From Sphingobacteriales bacterium (GTDB taxonomy: Bacteria; Bacteroidota; Bacteroidia; Chitinophagales; Chitinophagaceae): a stretch of 33,563 bases of DNA. A program made the translations under genes and the position numbers. The stretch lies in NCBI GenBank assembly GCA_900299255.1, contig OMJB01000025.1, positions 1 to 33,563 of the forward strand, in the 5' to 3' direction. Under the pieces are notes generated by a model. That model was not told the origin of the DNA. It saw only the letters and a list, made by a program, of their open reading frames with translations, and did no database searches. Shown piece by piece: positions 1-8,325 of the stretch (the first letter of the stretch is position 1; each line of letters opens with the position of its first letter).

Positions 1-15
1 CATCTGATAAAGCAG

Positions 16-90
16 ACAAGGCCTCGACTCCTTTAGGAGTCAAAGCCTTGTAGAAATTATTATTGTTCATTTTCGCACCCCATCGGGTGC
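16..90. repeat. Double-hairpin interspersed repeat, copy 1
   Basis: Two hairpins follow each other. The first has outer arms ACAAGGC (16-22) and GCCTTGT (45-51) and inner arms GACTCC (26-31) and GGAGTC (36-41) around TTTA. The second has arms GCACCC (75-80) and GGGTGC (85-90). A related unit recurs at 4912-4963 with the same core CTCCTTTAGGAG followed by CCCCATCGGGTG. Both copies lie just past gene 3' ends, here after the S46 peptidase, so they may help end transcripts or protect 3' ends. The repeat looks like a REP-like interspersed element; function is inferred. Confidence 0.6.
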
Positions 91-161
91 AACGCTTCCC
101 ATACAGCACTTTTCAAAGCAATCACTCTCATCTGGGTCGGGTTTATATTTTTCTAGGAACG

Positions 162-2336
162 TTACTTCACTATCTTCATCTCATCTATCAGCCAGCCCGC
201 ACCGCCAAATTTCTCTACCACAAACAGCGTATATCGTATGTCTACCGAAATATTCCTGCACCGGTTGGGATCAAAATAATAGTCGCTCATAGTGCCCTCG
301 TATGCTCGGTCAAAATTCGTGCCTATCAGTTCACCTTTCGCATTAAGTACCGGGCTGCCGGAATTGCCGCCCGATGTGTGATTGGATGCAGTAAAGGCTA
401 CCGGCACAGTACCTTTTACTCCCCATCGTCCAAAGTCTTTTTGGGCATAAAGTTCCTTTAGCTTTTTTGGTACTTTAAAAATATCAGAGGCAGTATCATC
501 CAGCGCTATCACCTCGCCCAGCGTGGTCTGGAAGGAATATTTCGGCGGGCCGTCCGGGTCCAGCCCCTTCACCTGACCGTATGCCACACGCAGTGTCAGG
601 TTCGCATCCGGGTAGTAAGTCTTCGTTTTGTTCATCGCTATCTGAGCTTTGGTATACAGCCTGTTCAGGTAGCGCATGTTTGAGTAGTAGTCTTTCAGCA
701 CCGGGCTTATCTGCATTTTACGGGTGGTGTTCATGGAGTTATATAACTGCCATGCGGCATCGTTTATTAGCTGTGCGCTGTCTTCTTTTTTAGCCCTTGC
801 CGCAAAGGCTGCAAGCTTGTCTTTCGACGCCAGCAGCGAGTTTCCATAAACGTCCCCTGCCCACGTAGCCATATCTTTCAGGTGCATTTCGTACTGGGTT
901 TTGTAATAAACAGGCAGCCAGTCGCCTGAGTTCTTAAGGTACATATCCATCAGTACCATAAAGGCATCTTTATCAGTAGCCGCATCATAGTTTTTATAAA
1001 AACCAGCCATCCCGTTTACCAGTTTGGTGAGTGTATCTTGCAGTTCTTTTTCTGTATATGGCTGCCTGAAGCACGCAATCATTTTTTCCATCGCCGATGC
1101 CTGTGCTATCAGCTCTACGCCCAGTGCTGCTTCTTTGTTATACTGGTCCTGTGTTATCAAAGGGTATACAGTTTCCGCCAGTTTCTTTATTTCGCCCAGC
1201 AGTGTTTTTGCATAGGGGTAGCGTTTTGCCGTATCTGCCCACTTCTGAAAAGCTGCTTCAAATTTTTGCTTCTTACCCGTCGCATCATTTACTTTTAGTC
1301 CTGCCACTTCGCCCTGCCATTTCTTCCAGCCGTTGGCTACTCCCGCCCGCTTCGATGTGTATTTAAGAAACGTCTCTCTCGACCAGCCCATATGCGTTGT
1401 CCATACATCCAGTTTTTTGGTGCGGGCAGCTATCGCTATGGGGTCGGTAATGCTGTACACCTGCTTGAGTTCAAAGGACGAGATGTTCTCTACCGTAGTA
1501 CCTGGGAATCCATATACCGTCGTAAAATCATTTTCCTTGTACCCTGATACATTGATTTTAAAATATTGCTCCGTGCGGTACGGTTTGTTGCTTTTAGAGT
1601 AGTCTGCGGGCTTATTATCCGCCCCTGCATATACCCTAAACATGCTGAAGTCACCTGTATGGCGCGGCCATATCCAGTTTTCTACATCGCCGCCAAATGC
1701 ACCTATTCCGTTTGGCGGAAACCCAACCAGCCTTATGTCTCTGTATGTTTCGGCAATAGCCACCCAGTACTGGTTCCCATCAAAATATGGCTTGATCATC
1801 GCATCCATGTGCGTTTTTTCCTTAAAGTCTTCCTCAGTAGCTCTTATTCTTCTGGCTATAAGGCTGTCTCTGCCTGCGTCTCTCATGGTGTCGACTATGC
1901 CGTCCAGTATCCGCTCTGTCACATTTTCCATACGCCTGATGAAGGTAACGGTCAGGCCAGCCACGGGAAGCTCATCTTTTTGGCTCTGAGCAAAAAAGCC
2001 ATTGGCAAAATAATCGTTCTCAGTGGTGCTCAGCCCCTGCACACTCCCGTACCCGCAGTGGTGGTTAGTGAGTATTAGCCCCTGTGGCGAAATAATTTCC
2101 CCTGTGCATCCCCTCCCAAAGAGTACCACCGCATTATTCAGCCCGGTGCCGTTTTCATTATACAAAACATCCACAGGTATCTGTAAGCCCAGGCTCTTCA
2201 TATCTTGTTCATGGGCCTTCAGAGTGGCAGGTATCCACATTCCTTCTTTGGCATTTGCAGCTCTTTGGCCGGCGGCCAATAATAATAGTATTAAACCTTT
2301 AATTAATAAATGACTTGCGTTTGTTTTACCGGACAT
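162..2336 (-). CDS. S46 family dipeptidyl peptidase (DPP7/DPP11 type), exported
   Basis: This 724-residue protein matches S46 serine dipeptidyl peptidases in length and motifs. It would release dipeptides from peptide N-termini in the periplasm. An N-terminal hydrophobic stretch (about residues 10-27) is a signal peptide. The catalytic His lies in TNHHCGYG (about H93), the Asp in PRHTGDFSMFR (about D229) and the Ser in GNSGSPV (about S659). In Porphyromonas gingivalis DPP11 an Arg 18 residues after the catalytic Ser (S655/R673) selects acidic P1 residues, while DPP7 has Gly there. This protein has Arg at 677 in NFDRAYEG, the same 18-residue offset, which suggests DPP11-like Asp/Glu preference; that is inference. 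It is transcribed away from the T9SS-sorted protein next door. The start gives a clean signal peptide and no upstream in-frame ATG is needed. Confidence 0.93.
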   Translation of the reverse strand: MSGKTNASHLLIKGLILLLLAAGQRAANAKEGMWIPATLKAHEQDMKSLGLQIPVDVLYNENGTGLNNAVVLFGRGCTGEIISPQGLILTNHHCGYGSVQGLSTTENDYFANGFFAQSQKDELPVAGLTVTFIRRMENVTERILDGIVDTMRDAGRDSLIARRIRATEEDFKEKTHMDAMIKPYFDGNQYWVAIAETYRDIRLVGFPPNGIGAFGGDVENWIWPRHTGDFSMFRVYAGADNKPADYSKSNKPYRTEQYFKINVSGYKENDFTTVYGFPGTTVENISSFELKQVYSITDPIAIAARTKKLDVWTTHMGWSRETFLKYTSKRAGVANGWKKWQGEVAGLKVNDATGKKQKFEAAFQKWADTAKRYPYAKTLLGEIKKLAETVYPLITQDQYNKEAALGVELIAQASAMEKMIACFRQPYTEKELQDTLTKLVNGMAGFYKNYDAATDKDAFMVLMDMYLKNSGDWLPVYYKTQYEMHLKDMATWAGDVYGNSLLASKDKLAAFAARAKKEDSAQLINDAAWQLYNSMNTTRKMQISPVLKDYYSNMRYLNRLYTKAQIAMNKTKTYYPDANLTLRVAYGQVKGLDPDGPPKYSFQTTLGEVIALDDTASDIFKVPKKLKELYAQKDFGRWGVKGTVPVAFTASNHTSGGNSGSPVLNAKGELIGTNFDRAYEGTMSDYYFDPNRCRNISVDIRYTLFVVEKFGGAGWLIDEMKIVK

Positions 2337-2437
2337 ATATAATTTTGCTTTACAGAAATAAATATACGCTTTTACTACCGAACTTTCCTAGTATTAGCCT
2401 ATATTAGCGGAAGTTTAGGATATACTTTAGCCGAAAT

Positions 2438-4549
2438 ATGAAAAAATATTTATTACTAATAACGGTATTGTTATTGTCGTTACTGAATAAAGCCGGTGCG
2501 CAAACACTCAGGTTGTCACCAGATTCGCTGTTTTATGCGCCGGATACGGTGTGTATTGGCCAGCCAATAACACTACTCCCTGATACTCCTGCTTTTGGTG
2601 CATCTTCTTATTACTGGGGCTTTTGCTCTGGTTATATGATGAACGCCCCAACCGGCAAAAACCTCGGCGACAGTTTCAATGCTCATATCCCTGATGGTAT
2701 TGAAATCGCTTATGACAATGGCAACTACTATGGCTTTGTGGTGAATTCAAGGACTACAGAACTGATCAGGCTTAATTTCGGCACTAGCCTTACCAACAAA
2801 CCTTCTATCACAAACTTCGGAAACCTGAACAATGGCCTGCCCGTAAATCCTACTTCTCTTTTCATCGTAAAAGACACATTATCAGGCGAATGGTTCATAT
2901 TCGTGACTGGCGGTTTTGAGCAAACTACTTCAACTATTGGCCGTGTAGACTTTGGCCTGTATCTGAGTAATCCGCGCCCTAACGTGGCTAACTTTGGCAA
3001 CTACAACAGCCTGCTCAATTACCCTAAAGGTATGTTCGTGGCGCAGGATAAAAACAACCAGTGGTACGGTTATGTGGTTAATCACACCACCAGCAACCTT
3101 ATCCGCCTCGATTTCTCTTACAACATTTCAAACACGCCCAAGCTGTTTGATTACGGCAACGTCAGCAATTTCCTGCAAAGCCCTACTGATATGTCAGGCA
3201 TTTTAGACAAAGGCAAGTGGTACCTGTTCGTTACCAATGAAGGTGTTACCAGTTTCGTTACAAGGATTGACCTGACCGACAGCCTCTATCCGGATATAGC
3301 AGATATCTCCGCTACGCGCCTCCAAAGCGATCCGTTCCTGACTCCGCCCGATCCTTCTCCACTTACCTTCAACCATAGGATTGATATGCCTTCTTCCATC
3401 ACTGTTACAAGGGATTGCGGAGGGTTGTATGCATACATTACTGACAGTACCACACATCAGCTCATCGCTATCCAGATGGCAAGTGTTACCGGGCCTTACA
3501 ATGCTGTTGACTACAACAACAAAGGCTCCATGTACTGGCCTTCAGGCATTTCAAATGTGCTGAGGAATAAAACCAACGATGACCTGTACTGCTTTATTGT
3601 AAATGCAGGCGATAGCACCCTTACCCGCATCGCTGTTGAGCAGTGCCATCATTCTACTATTCCATCATTTACAGAAATTAAGCCACCTGTTTATTCTTAC
3701 GATACTCAGGGAGTGTACAATGTATACTTCGTCATTAATCAGGGGCAGCCTAATATGCGTGTGGATTGCAAAACCATAACAGTATTGCCATTCCCTCCTA
3801 TTGCAATGAATCAGGATACTACAATCTGTGAAGGCGATACCATCAGGTTGTATGCTATTTCTACCCTGGCCGATTCATTCAGGTGGACATCAAGGTACAA
3901 CATAGATACTTCATACATTTACAGGGACTCAGTTAAGGTATATCCCGATTATTCGACTACATATCCTGTAACCTTGTACTATCCTTTCGGATGTATCATA
4001 GACACTGGTATCAGGGTACATGTACGGAAGGTAAGGGCTGATGCAGGCCCGGACCGTTGGATACTCGATGGTGCTAAATCGCTGCTCGGTGGGCCTATGA
4101 CTACCCTCGACAAAAGGTACAATTACCATTGGGAACCATTTGAGTTCCTGAGTGATTCTACCGTACCTAATCCTTACTGCTTCCCGCCAAACGATTATAC
4201 ATATTATCTGACGGTAACTGACGAAGCTGGCTGTACGGCAAAAGATACAGTTGTGGTACATCTTGATTGCGGCGACTTTTATGTTCCAAACGCTTTCTCT
4301 CCTAACAGCCCTTATTCTGCCGTAAATAAATTTGGCGTTAACAATAAGGAAATCGTTAAGCTTAACCATTTCAGGGTTTATGACCGTTGGGGCATACTGG
4401 TGTTCGAAACAAACGATCCTACTAAGCGCTGGGATGGTACATACAACAATCAGCCGTGCCAGATGGGCGTGTATGTGTGGGATGCAGATGGTTTCTGTGT
4501 CGGCGGCAAGAGGCTGAAGAAACACGGTAATGTAACGTTGCTGCGTTAG
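2438..4549 (+). CDS. Secreted multidomain protein with T9SS type B (gliding-motility CHU_C) sorting domain
   Basis: This 703-residue protein starts with a signal peptide (about residues 1-21, ending GAQT). Its body (about 80-400) repeats a pattern of 'DNGNYYGFVVN', 'SGEWFIFVTGG', 'NNQWYGYVVNH' and 'KGKWYLFVTNE' strands, each followed by an R(L/I)D strand, which looks like a beta-propeller. Ig/PKD-like segments follow (about 430-600, with 'DTTICEGDTIRL' and 'DAGPDRW'). The last ~90 residues have the type B C-terminal domain hallmarks: FYVPNAFSPN, FRVYDRWG, VFETND, W(D)GTYNNQPCQMGVYVW. T9SS would export it to the surface or medium. Ligand or substrate is unknown. A -7-like TACTTTAG lies at 2423-2430, only 7 bases before the ATG, one base off consensus. 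Confidence 0.9.
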   Translation: MKKYLLLITVLLLSLLNKAGAQTLRLSPDSLFYAPDTVCIGQPITLLPDTPAFGASSYYWGFCSGYMMNAPTGKNLGDSFNAHIPDGIEIAYDNGNYYGFVVNSRTTELIRLNFGTSLTNKPSITNFGNLNNGLPVNPTSLFIVKDTLSGEWFIFVTGGFEQTTSTIGRVDFGLYLSNPRPNVANFGNYNSLLNYPKGMFVAQDKNNQWYGYVVNHTTSNLIRLDFSYNISNTPKLFDYGNVSNFLQSPTDMSGILDKGKWYLFVTNEGVTSFVTRIDLTDSLYPDIADISATRLQSDPFLTPPDPSPLTFNHRIDMPSSITVTRDCGGLYAYITDSTTHQLIAIQMASVTGPYNAVDYNNKGSMYWPSGISNVLRNKTNDDLYCFIVNAGDSTLTRIAVEQCHHSTIPSFTEIKPPVYSYDTQGVYNVYFVINQGQPNMRVDCKTITVLPFPPIAMNQDTTICEGDTIRLYAISTLADSFRWTSRYNIDTSYIYRDSVKVYPDYSTTYPVTLYYPFGCIIDTGIRVHVRKVRADAGPDRWILDGAKSLLGGPMTTLDKRYNYHWEPFEFLSDSTVPNPYCFPPNDYTYYLTVTDEAGCTAKDTVVVHLDCGDFYVPNAFSPNSPYSAVNKFGVNNKEIVKLNHFRVYDRWGILVFETNDPTKRWDGTYNNQPCQMGVYVWDADGFCVGGKRLKKHGNVTLLR

Positions 4550-4579
4550 TTTGTTTTTCTGTTTGATAAAACAGGTTTC

Positions 4580-4876
4580 ATGGGAGCTTTTTTGTTTCAG
4601 TTGGAATTGCCTGAATTTGACGAATCACTTTTTGCGGTGATACCTGTGCACAGGGCTCAGGTCAATAAGTTGTTTTCTGAGGGCCGTATATTATCATACA
4701 GCGTGGCTGAAAACCGGAGCATGGTATGGTGCGTAATCAATGCCGAAGATGAACAGGAGGCAATGGAGTTGGTATTGAAGTTTCCGCTGTACCAGTTCTT
4801 TACAGATGTAACTTGCCATCCGCTGCTATTTCATAATAACCAGCCGGCAATGATGCCTACTATTTCACTGAATTAG
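4580..4876 (+). CDS. Small muconolactone delta-isomerase-like (dimeric alpha/beta barrel) protein
   Basis: This 98-residue protein resembles the muconolactone isomerase/YciI-like ferredoxin-fold family: an opening strand (FLFQLELPEF), an alpha helix with HRAQVNKLFSEGRILSYSV, a strand (MVWCVINAEDEQEA) and the closing FPLYQFFTDVTCHPLLF. Members of the family are small homodimers or decamers. No ring-cleavage pathway genes are nearby, so a catabolic isomerase role is not supported and the function is open. It starts 30 bases after the T9SS type B gene on the same strand and may share its transcript. Confidence 0.75.
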   Translation: MGAFLFQLELPEFDESLFAVIPVHRAQVNKLFSEGRILSYSVAENRSMVWCVINAEDEQEAMELVLKFPLYQFFTDVTCHPLLFHNNQPAMMPTISLN

Positions 4877-4911
4877 TACCTATTGGGCCTTAATTTTCGG
4901 CAACTGTAAGG

Positions 4912-4963
4912 CTCCTTTAGGAGTGGAGGTTTTGTCATTGATTTTTTTTCGCCCCATCGGGTG
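4912..4963. repeat. Double-hairpin interspersed repeat, copy 2
   Basis: CTCCTTTAGGAG at 4912-4923 is followed by a TTTTGT stretch and then GCCCCATCGGGTG at 4951-4963. The order and spacing match the copy at 16-90, but the second hairpin here is degenerate and the outer arms of the first are mostly lost. It sits between two converging gene ends (4876 and 5093), a typical site for REP-like elements in this phylum. Confidence 0.55.
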
Positions 4964-5092
4964 TTATATACCAACTAAGTATTAAAAGGCGGCATTTCTA
5001 CATAATGAGGGTTTAGCCTTTGCGACTCTGCGGTTAAATATTCATGCCCCGGATTTAAAAGTCCAATTGCGTGGTATTCCTTCTTTCAATCC

Positions 5093-7801
5093 TTAGTTGC
5101 CTGCAGCTTTTTTAAATTCACTGAGCTTATAGTTGAATACCAGCAGCCAGTAGCGCTGCACAATGTTGCTGCGTGAATCCTGGTAGTACGAATCCATGAC
5201 ACTGTGCTGAATGTTGTTGTTTTCATTCAGCACATCAAATACCGATACTCTGATTTCTCCCTGCTGGTTCCTGAATATTTTTTTGCCAAGGCTGAAATTG
5301 CACAGCAGGTAGTTCTGATTGTAGCCTGCCGATAAACCGCTATTGGCATCATAACTCAGCGATGTCCTGAATACGAATCCTTTCAATAATCTGAGGTTCA
5401 GTGAGGCACTGCTGTGGCTGGATGTTGTGGTAGTATTACTGGACGAATTGGCAGTATTGCTGTTGGCCGTTACATTCAGGCTGGTGGCAGCAAGAAAATC
5501 TATTTTGTCACTGATGTTGCTGCTCAGGGATATATTGACGCCGCCATTCTTGTTCTGTAATTGGTTAGGCTGGTTGTTGATGATAGAAGGGGTGTTGGTG
5601 AGGCCTGCATTTAAATGAATATTCAGGTGGCACTTAATAAACTCAAGCGGCATTCCATAACTGATACTTGCACTTGCCGAACTGCTGCTCCCTGTATTCA
5701 CAGGCGTTGTAAACCTCGATCCTTTGGCCAGTATAATATTTTGTCCTACTACCGTATCTGATGTGGCCGTGATAGTGTTCGATGCAATAGGATTTTCAGT
5801 CAGGCTCCCGTTCAGTGATATGGAGAAACTTGTTTTGGCATCCTTTCCTGTACCATTGTACCGCACAGATATGTTGTGCCTGTAAGGGGTCTTCAGTCCG
5901 GGGTTGCCTTCTGTAAGGTGCAGTGGATCGTTATTGTTAACCACTTGCTGTAGTTGCGTCAGTGACGGGGTTTGTGTATTGGTGGTGTAATTCACCTGCA
6001 GGTTCTTGGCTTTGGTGAATTTGTAAGTCAATGTAGCAATAGGCAGTATGGAAGAAAAATCCTGGCTCAGCTGCGGGTAGCCCGATGAGGTGCGTTGATT
6101 GTTAAGAGTTAGGTTCTGATAGTTTACGCCTACTGAGAATTCAGTATTGCCATGTTGTATCTGGTAGCTCACCCCGGCTTTATGCGTGTTGGTTTTGTTT
6201 GCAAAGGTGTCTGAATATTTCGGGTCGGGTAGGGAATAGGTGCCTGTACTGGCATCATAATTGCTTGTGCCTTTGTCTGAGCCCGAATACTGATAACTGT
6301 AGGTGTATTCAAGTTTCAGCAACCCGTGTTTTGTTATAGGCTCTGTATACGTCGCGTTCGCTGATCCGTTCCACGACTGCTGCATTTGTTTAGATTGCTG
6401 GTTGATAATGTCGTTCAGCGCAGGGCTTGTATAGTAAATGTTCTGGGCAGTGTGTATCGTATTGCCGTCATTGTTCCGCAGCCCGCCAGACAGGTTGGCC
6501 GATATGGTTCTGCCTTTTTTATGGAACCTGTGCTTCAGCAGTAACCCTGATGCAAAAGAATAGTTCGAAGTATGCGCCGAGCTGGTATCTGCATTACTGT
6601 TGATGGCCGTGGCTCCCAGGTGTGTGCTATCTGTCCGGGTGGTGTAGCCATTGTTGTTGCTGAGCGTCAGGCTGGGTGTCCATATTACAGAGTTGTTGGT
6701 ATCCGGGATAAAGTTCAGGCGTAACCCCATACGGTGATAGCTGCCCTTGTTCTCAGTGGGGCTGTACTGATTGAATATTTGCCCTGAGTCGTTACTGGAT
6801 GTATATGTTTTGCGCAGTTGCGTATTGTTGCTGTTGTCTGTATGGCTGAAGTAATAATTGCCGCTTACTTCCGTTTTTTTGCCCCACTTGTCGCTGTAGC
6901 TGATACCTGCAGCATGAGTAGTGCTGGTACCGGCACCAGCACCGGCCGATAATGTTGAATTGTCTGGTGTAAAATCCTGCGAACTCGTGTTGTTCGATTG
7001 CAGTGTAAGTGTAATGCGCCGGTTCCCTTTGAATTTGTTGAGGGTAGCGCCAACACCATATTTATTGTCGTCGCTGTTGTCGGCTCCATAGCCAGCATAC
7101 AGATTGCCAAACAGCCCATTCCGTTTACCCGGCTTGGTTACGATGTTGATTGTCTTGCTGGTGGCACCTTCCCTGAAGCCTGTAAACCGCTCCTGGTCGC
7201 TCTTTTCGTTATATACCTGCACCTTGTCTATCACTTCGGCAGGCAGGCTTTTGAGTGCAGCATACGGGTCCTCGCCAAAGAAAGGCTTCCCGTCCACCAT
7301 TACCTTAATTACGTTTTCGCCTTGTGCCGTTATTTGTTTGTCGTTGATCTGTATAGAAGGCATTTTCTTCACCAGGTCTGCCGCATCGGCATCAGGGTTT
7401 ACTTTATAGGCTTTCGAATTGTACTCCAGAGTGTCATCTTTTTGCACCATCGACATCACCTTTTCTACAATGCTTACTTCATTAAGCATATGCACTGTGG
7501 TTCTGATGCGCATAATACCCAGAGATACATTTGTATTGTACACACGAAAGCTGTCAATGAGTGTATCTACGCCGGGTGCTGTAATAGTAATGTAGTAAAA
7601 ACCTTTTTTAATTTCTTTAAAACTGAAATTGCCGTTATCATCCGGCTGAGTACTGAATCTGCTGCCCTCGCCTGATAAAGTGACTGCCGCTTGGATCACA
7701 GGCTTGTTTCTTACATCATTAATCGCTCCGGTTACTGTATGCGTTTGCCCCAACCCGTTCAGGCATAATAATAACATGATGAAGAGCAGCAGGGGTTTCA
7801 C
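5093..7801 (-). CDS. TonB-receptor-like outer-membrane beta-barrel protein
   Basis: This 902-residue protein has a signal peptide (about 1-18, ending CLNGLGQT), a carboxypeptidase-like regulatory domain (about 20-105: VTGAINDVRNKPVIQAAVTL, FSFKEIKKGFYYI), a plug-like segment (about 120-225: KMPSIQINDKQITAQGENVI, VMVDGKPFFGEDPYAALKSL, DKVQVYNEKSDQ) and a long Asn/Ser/Thr-rich barrel to the C-terminus. This is the outer membrane protein beta-barrel family (OMP_b-brl_3 type) common in Bacteroidota. No SusD partner lies next to it, so glycan uptake is not indicated. A perfect 12-bp palindrome lies 16 bases upstream of its start. Its 3' end converges on the muconolactone-isomerase-like gene. Confidence 0.9.
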   Translation of the reverse strand: MKPLLLFIMLLLCLNGLGQTHTVTGAINDVRNKPVIQAAVTLSGEGSRFSTQPDDNGNFSFKEIKKGFYYITITAPGVDTLIDSFRVYNTNVSLGIMRIRTTVHMLNEVSIVEKVMSMVQKDDTLEYNSKAYKVNPDADAADLVKKMPSIQINDKQITAQGENVIKVMVDGKPFFGEDPYAALKSLPAEVIDKVQVYNEKSDQERFTGFREGATSKTINIVTKPGKRNGLFGNLYAGYGADNSDDNKYGVGATLNKFKGNRRITLTLQSNNTSSQDFTPDNSTLSAGAGAGTSTTHAAGISYSDKWGKKTEVSGNYYFSHTDNSNNTQLRKTYTSSNDSGQIFNQYSPTENKGSYHRMGLRLNFIPDTNNSVIWTPSLTLSNNNGYTTRTDSTHLGATAINSNADTSSAHTSNYSFASGLLLKHRFHKKGRTISANLSGGLRNNDGNTIHTAQNIYYTSPALNDIINQQSKQMQQSWNGSANATYTEPITKHGLLKLEYTYSYQYSGSDKGTSNYDASTGTYSLPDPKYSDTFANKTNTHKAGVSYQIQHGNTEFSVGVNYQNLTLNNQRTSSGYPQLSQDFSSILPIATLTYKFTKAKNLQVNYTTNTQTPSLTQLQQVVNNNDPLHLTEGNPGLKTPYRHNISVRYNGTGKDAKTSFSISLNGSLTENPIASNTITATSDTVVGQNIILAKGSRFTTPVNTGSSSSASASISYGMPLEFIKCHLNIHLNAGLTNTPSIINNQPNQLQNKNGGVNISLSSNISDKIDFLAATSLNVTANSNTANSSSNTTTTSSHSSASLNLRLLKGFVFRTSLSYDANSGLSAGYNQNYLLCNFSLGKKIFRNQQGEIRVSVFDVLNENNNIQHSVMDSYYQDSRSNIVQRYWLLVFNYKLSEFKKAAGN

Positions 7802-7817
7802 GAATATAAAGATAACT

Positions 7818-7829
7818 ACTCAATTGAGT
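7818..7829. promoter_or_regulatory. Perfect 12-bp palindrome upstream of the barrel gene
   Basis: ACTCAATTGAGT is a perfect inverted repeat 16 bases before the start codon of the outer-membrane barrel gene. It overlaps a second inverted repeat, GAGTTTTT (7826-7833) and AAAAACTC (7840-7847). The position suits an operator or 5'-leader hairpin, but a 12-bp palindrome in AT-rich DNA can occur by chance. Confidence 0.3.
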
Positions 7830-7897
7830 TTTTCCTCAAAAAAACTCCGGCCTCTTCAGCAAGCTATCAGTTCGTTCCTCTCCCTACGTCAACACCT

Positions 7898-7919
7898 TTA
7901 TTGGCGTCGTCGCCAACAA
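7898..7919. repeat. Hairpin repeat TTATTGGCG/CGCCAACAA, left copy
   Basis: Arms TTATTGGCG and CGCCAACAA (one mismatch) flank a TCGT loop and are followed by ACACAGGGCT at 7938-7947. The same arrangement in the same orientation recurs at 9445-9487 (arms GTTGGTGGCG/CGCCACCAAC, loop TCCT, then GCACAGGGCT). The two copies bracket the interrupted helix-turn-helix gene. Confidence 0.6.
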
Positions 7920-7942
7920 CCTCGCGCAGTTCTGTTGACACA

Positions 7943-7997
7943 GGGCTGCTGTGCTTCATCTCTTTCACCCGCCGAAGCTTTTTCAGCGTAGGCAGGT
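7943..7997. repeat. 55-bp direct repeat, copy A
   Basis: This stretch aligns without gaps to 8014-8068. Shared blocks include CTGTGCTTCA, TCTCTTTCA/CTCTCTCAT, AGCT.TTTCAGCG and AGGC.GGGT. Its first 16 bases recur a third time at 8135-8150. Confidence 0.7.
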
Positions 7998-8013
7998 CTC
8001 TCTCCTTCGCCCC

Positions 8014-8068
8014 AGGCTACTGTGCTTCACCTCTCTCATCCGTCGTAGCTATTTCAGCGAAGGCGGGT
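8014..8068. repeat. 55-bp direct repeat, copy B
   Basis: Ungapped match to 7943-7997. It carries CCGTCGTAGCTATTTCAGCG, which resembles short interspersed repeats often seen between genes of Chitinophagaceae-like genomes; that resemblance is from memory and not checked. Confidence 0.7.
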
Positions 8069-8134
8069 ATTCATCACCAAATGAGTGAGCGCAAGCGAAT
8101 GACGGTAGCTTGGGAAAAGGCTGCAACTCGTATT

Positions 8135-8180
8135 GGGCTGCTGTGCTTCACCCTCTCCTTTGGAGAGGGACGGGGAGAGG
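8135..8180. repeat. Partial repeat copy C with strong hairpin
   Basis: GGGCTGCTGTGCTTCA repeats the head of copies A and B and then changes into a hairpin with perfect 8-bp arms CCCTCTCC and GGAGAGGG around TTT (8151-8169), followed by a GC-rich tail and a T-run from about 8182. It could act as a terminator for rightward transcripts, but no gene ends just upstream, so it is more likely another interspersed repeat. Confidence 0.55.
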
Positions 8181-8325
8181 CTTTTTTTTCATCACAGGCC
8201 GCCTGCGCCCCATCATAGGCCCGCTCCGTCCTGTCATAGAAACCCGATTTCGCCATTTCATTTTTGCACGCCAACTTCGCAACCTTTTCTTCAACAACAC
8301 TATCGTCAAACTCAACCACTATCAT

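Larger units (their letters stand above)
7802..8325. other. Repeat-rich intergenic region
   Basis: No convincing gene lies in these 524 bases. They hold, in order, a palindrome next to the barrel gene start, a hairpin repeat (7898-7919), two 55-bp direct repeats (7943-7997 and 8014-8068), and a third partial copy joined to a strong hairpin (8135-8180). Open frames that cross it are by-products of the repeats. The terminase-like gene begins at its right edge. A weak -7-like CATTTTTG lies at 8259-8266. Confidence 0.7.

Noticed and set aside
1566-2078. 170-codon plus-strand open frame
   Set aside because: Lies wholly inside the S46 peptidase gene on the opposite strand and shows no family-like sequence.
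3929-4525. 198-codon minus-strand open frame
   Set aside because: Antisense to the T9SS type B sorting domain region, which is clearly coding on the plus strand.
4559-4574. Hairpin CTGTTT/AAACAG as a terminator after the T9SS type B gene
   Set aside because: The stem is short and AT-rich, has no T-run after it, and lies 5 bases before the next start codon.
6998-7675. 225-codon plus-strand open frame
   Set aside because: Antisense to the regulatory and plug domains of the barrel receptor; no recognisable domain or signal.
7943-8180. CRISPR array
   Set aside because: Only two full copies of 55 bp plus a partial one, with uneven spacing and no cas genes.
7680-8325. Open frames across the repeat region, including an in-frame N-terminal extension of the HTH gene to 8110
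   Set aside because: They translate repeat sequence, are poorly protein-like, and the family-like HTH sequence starts at 8326.
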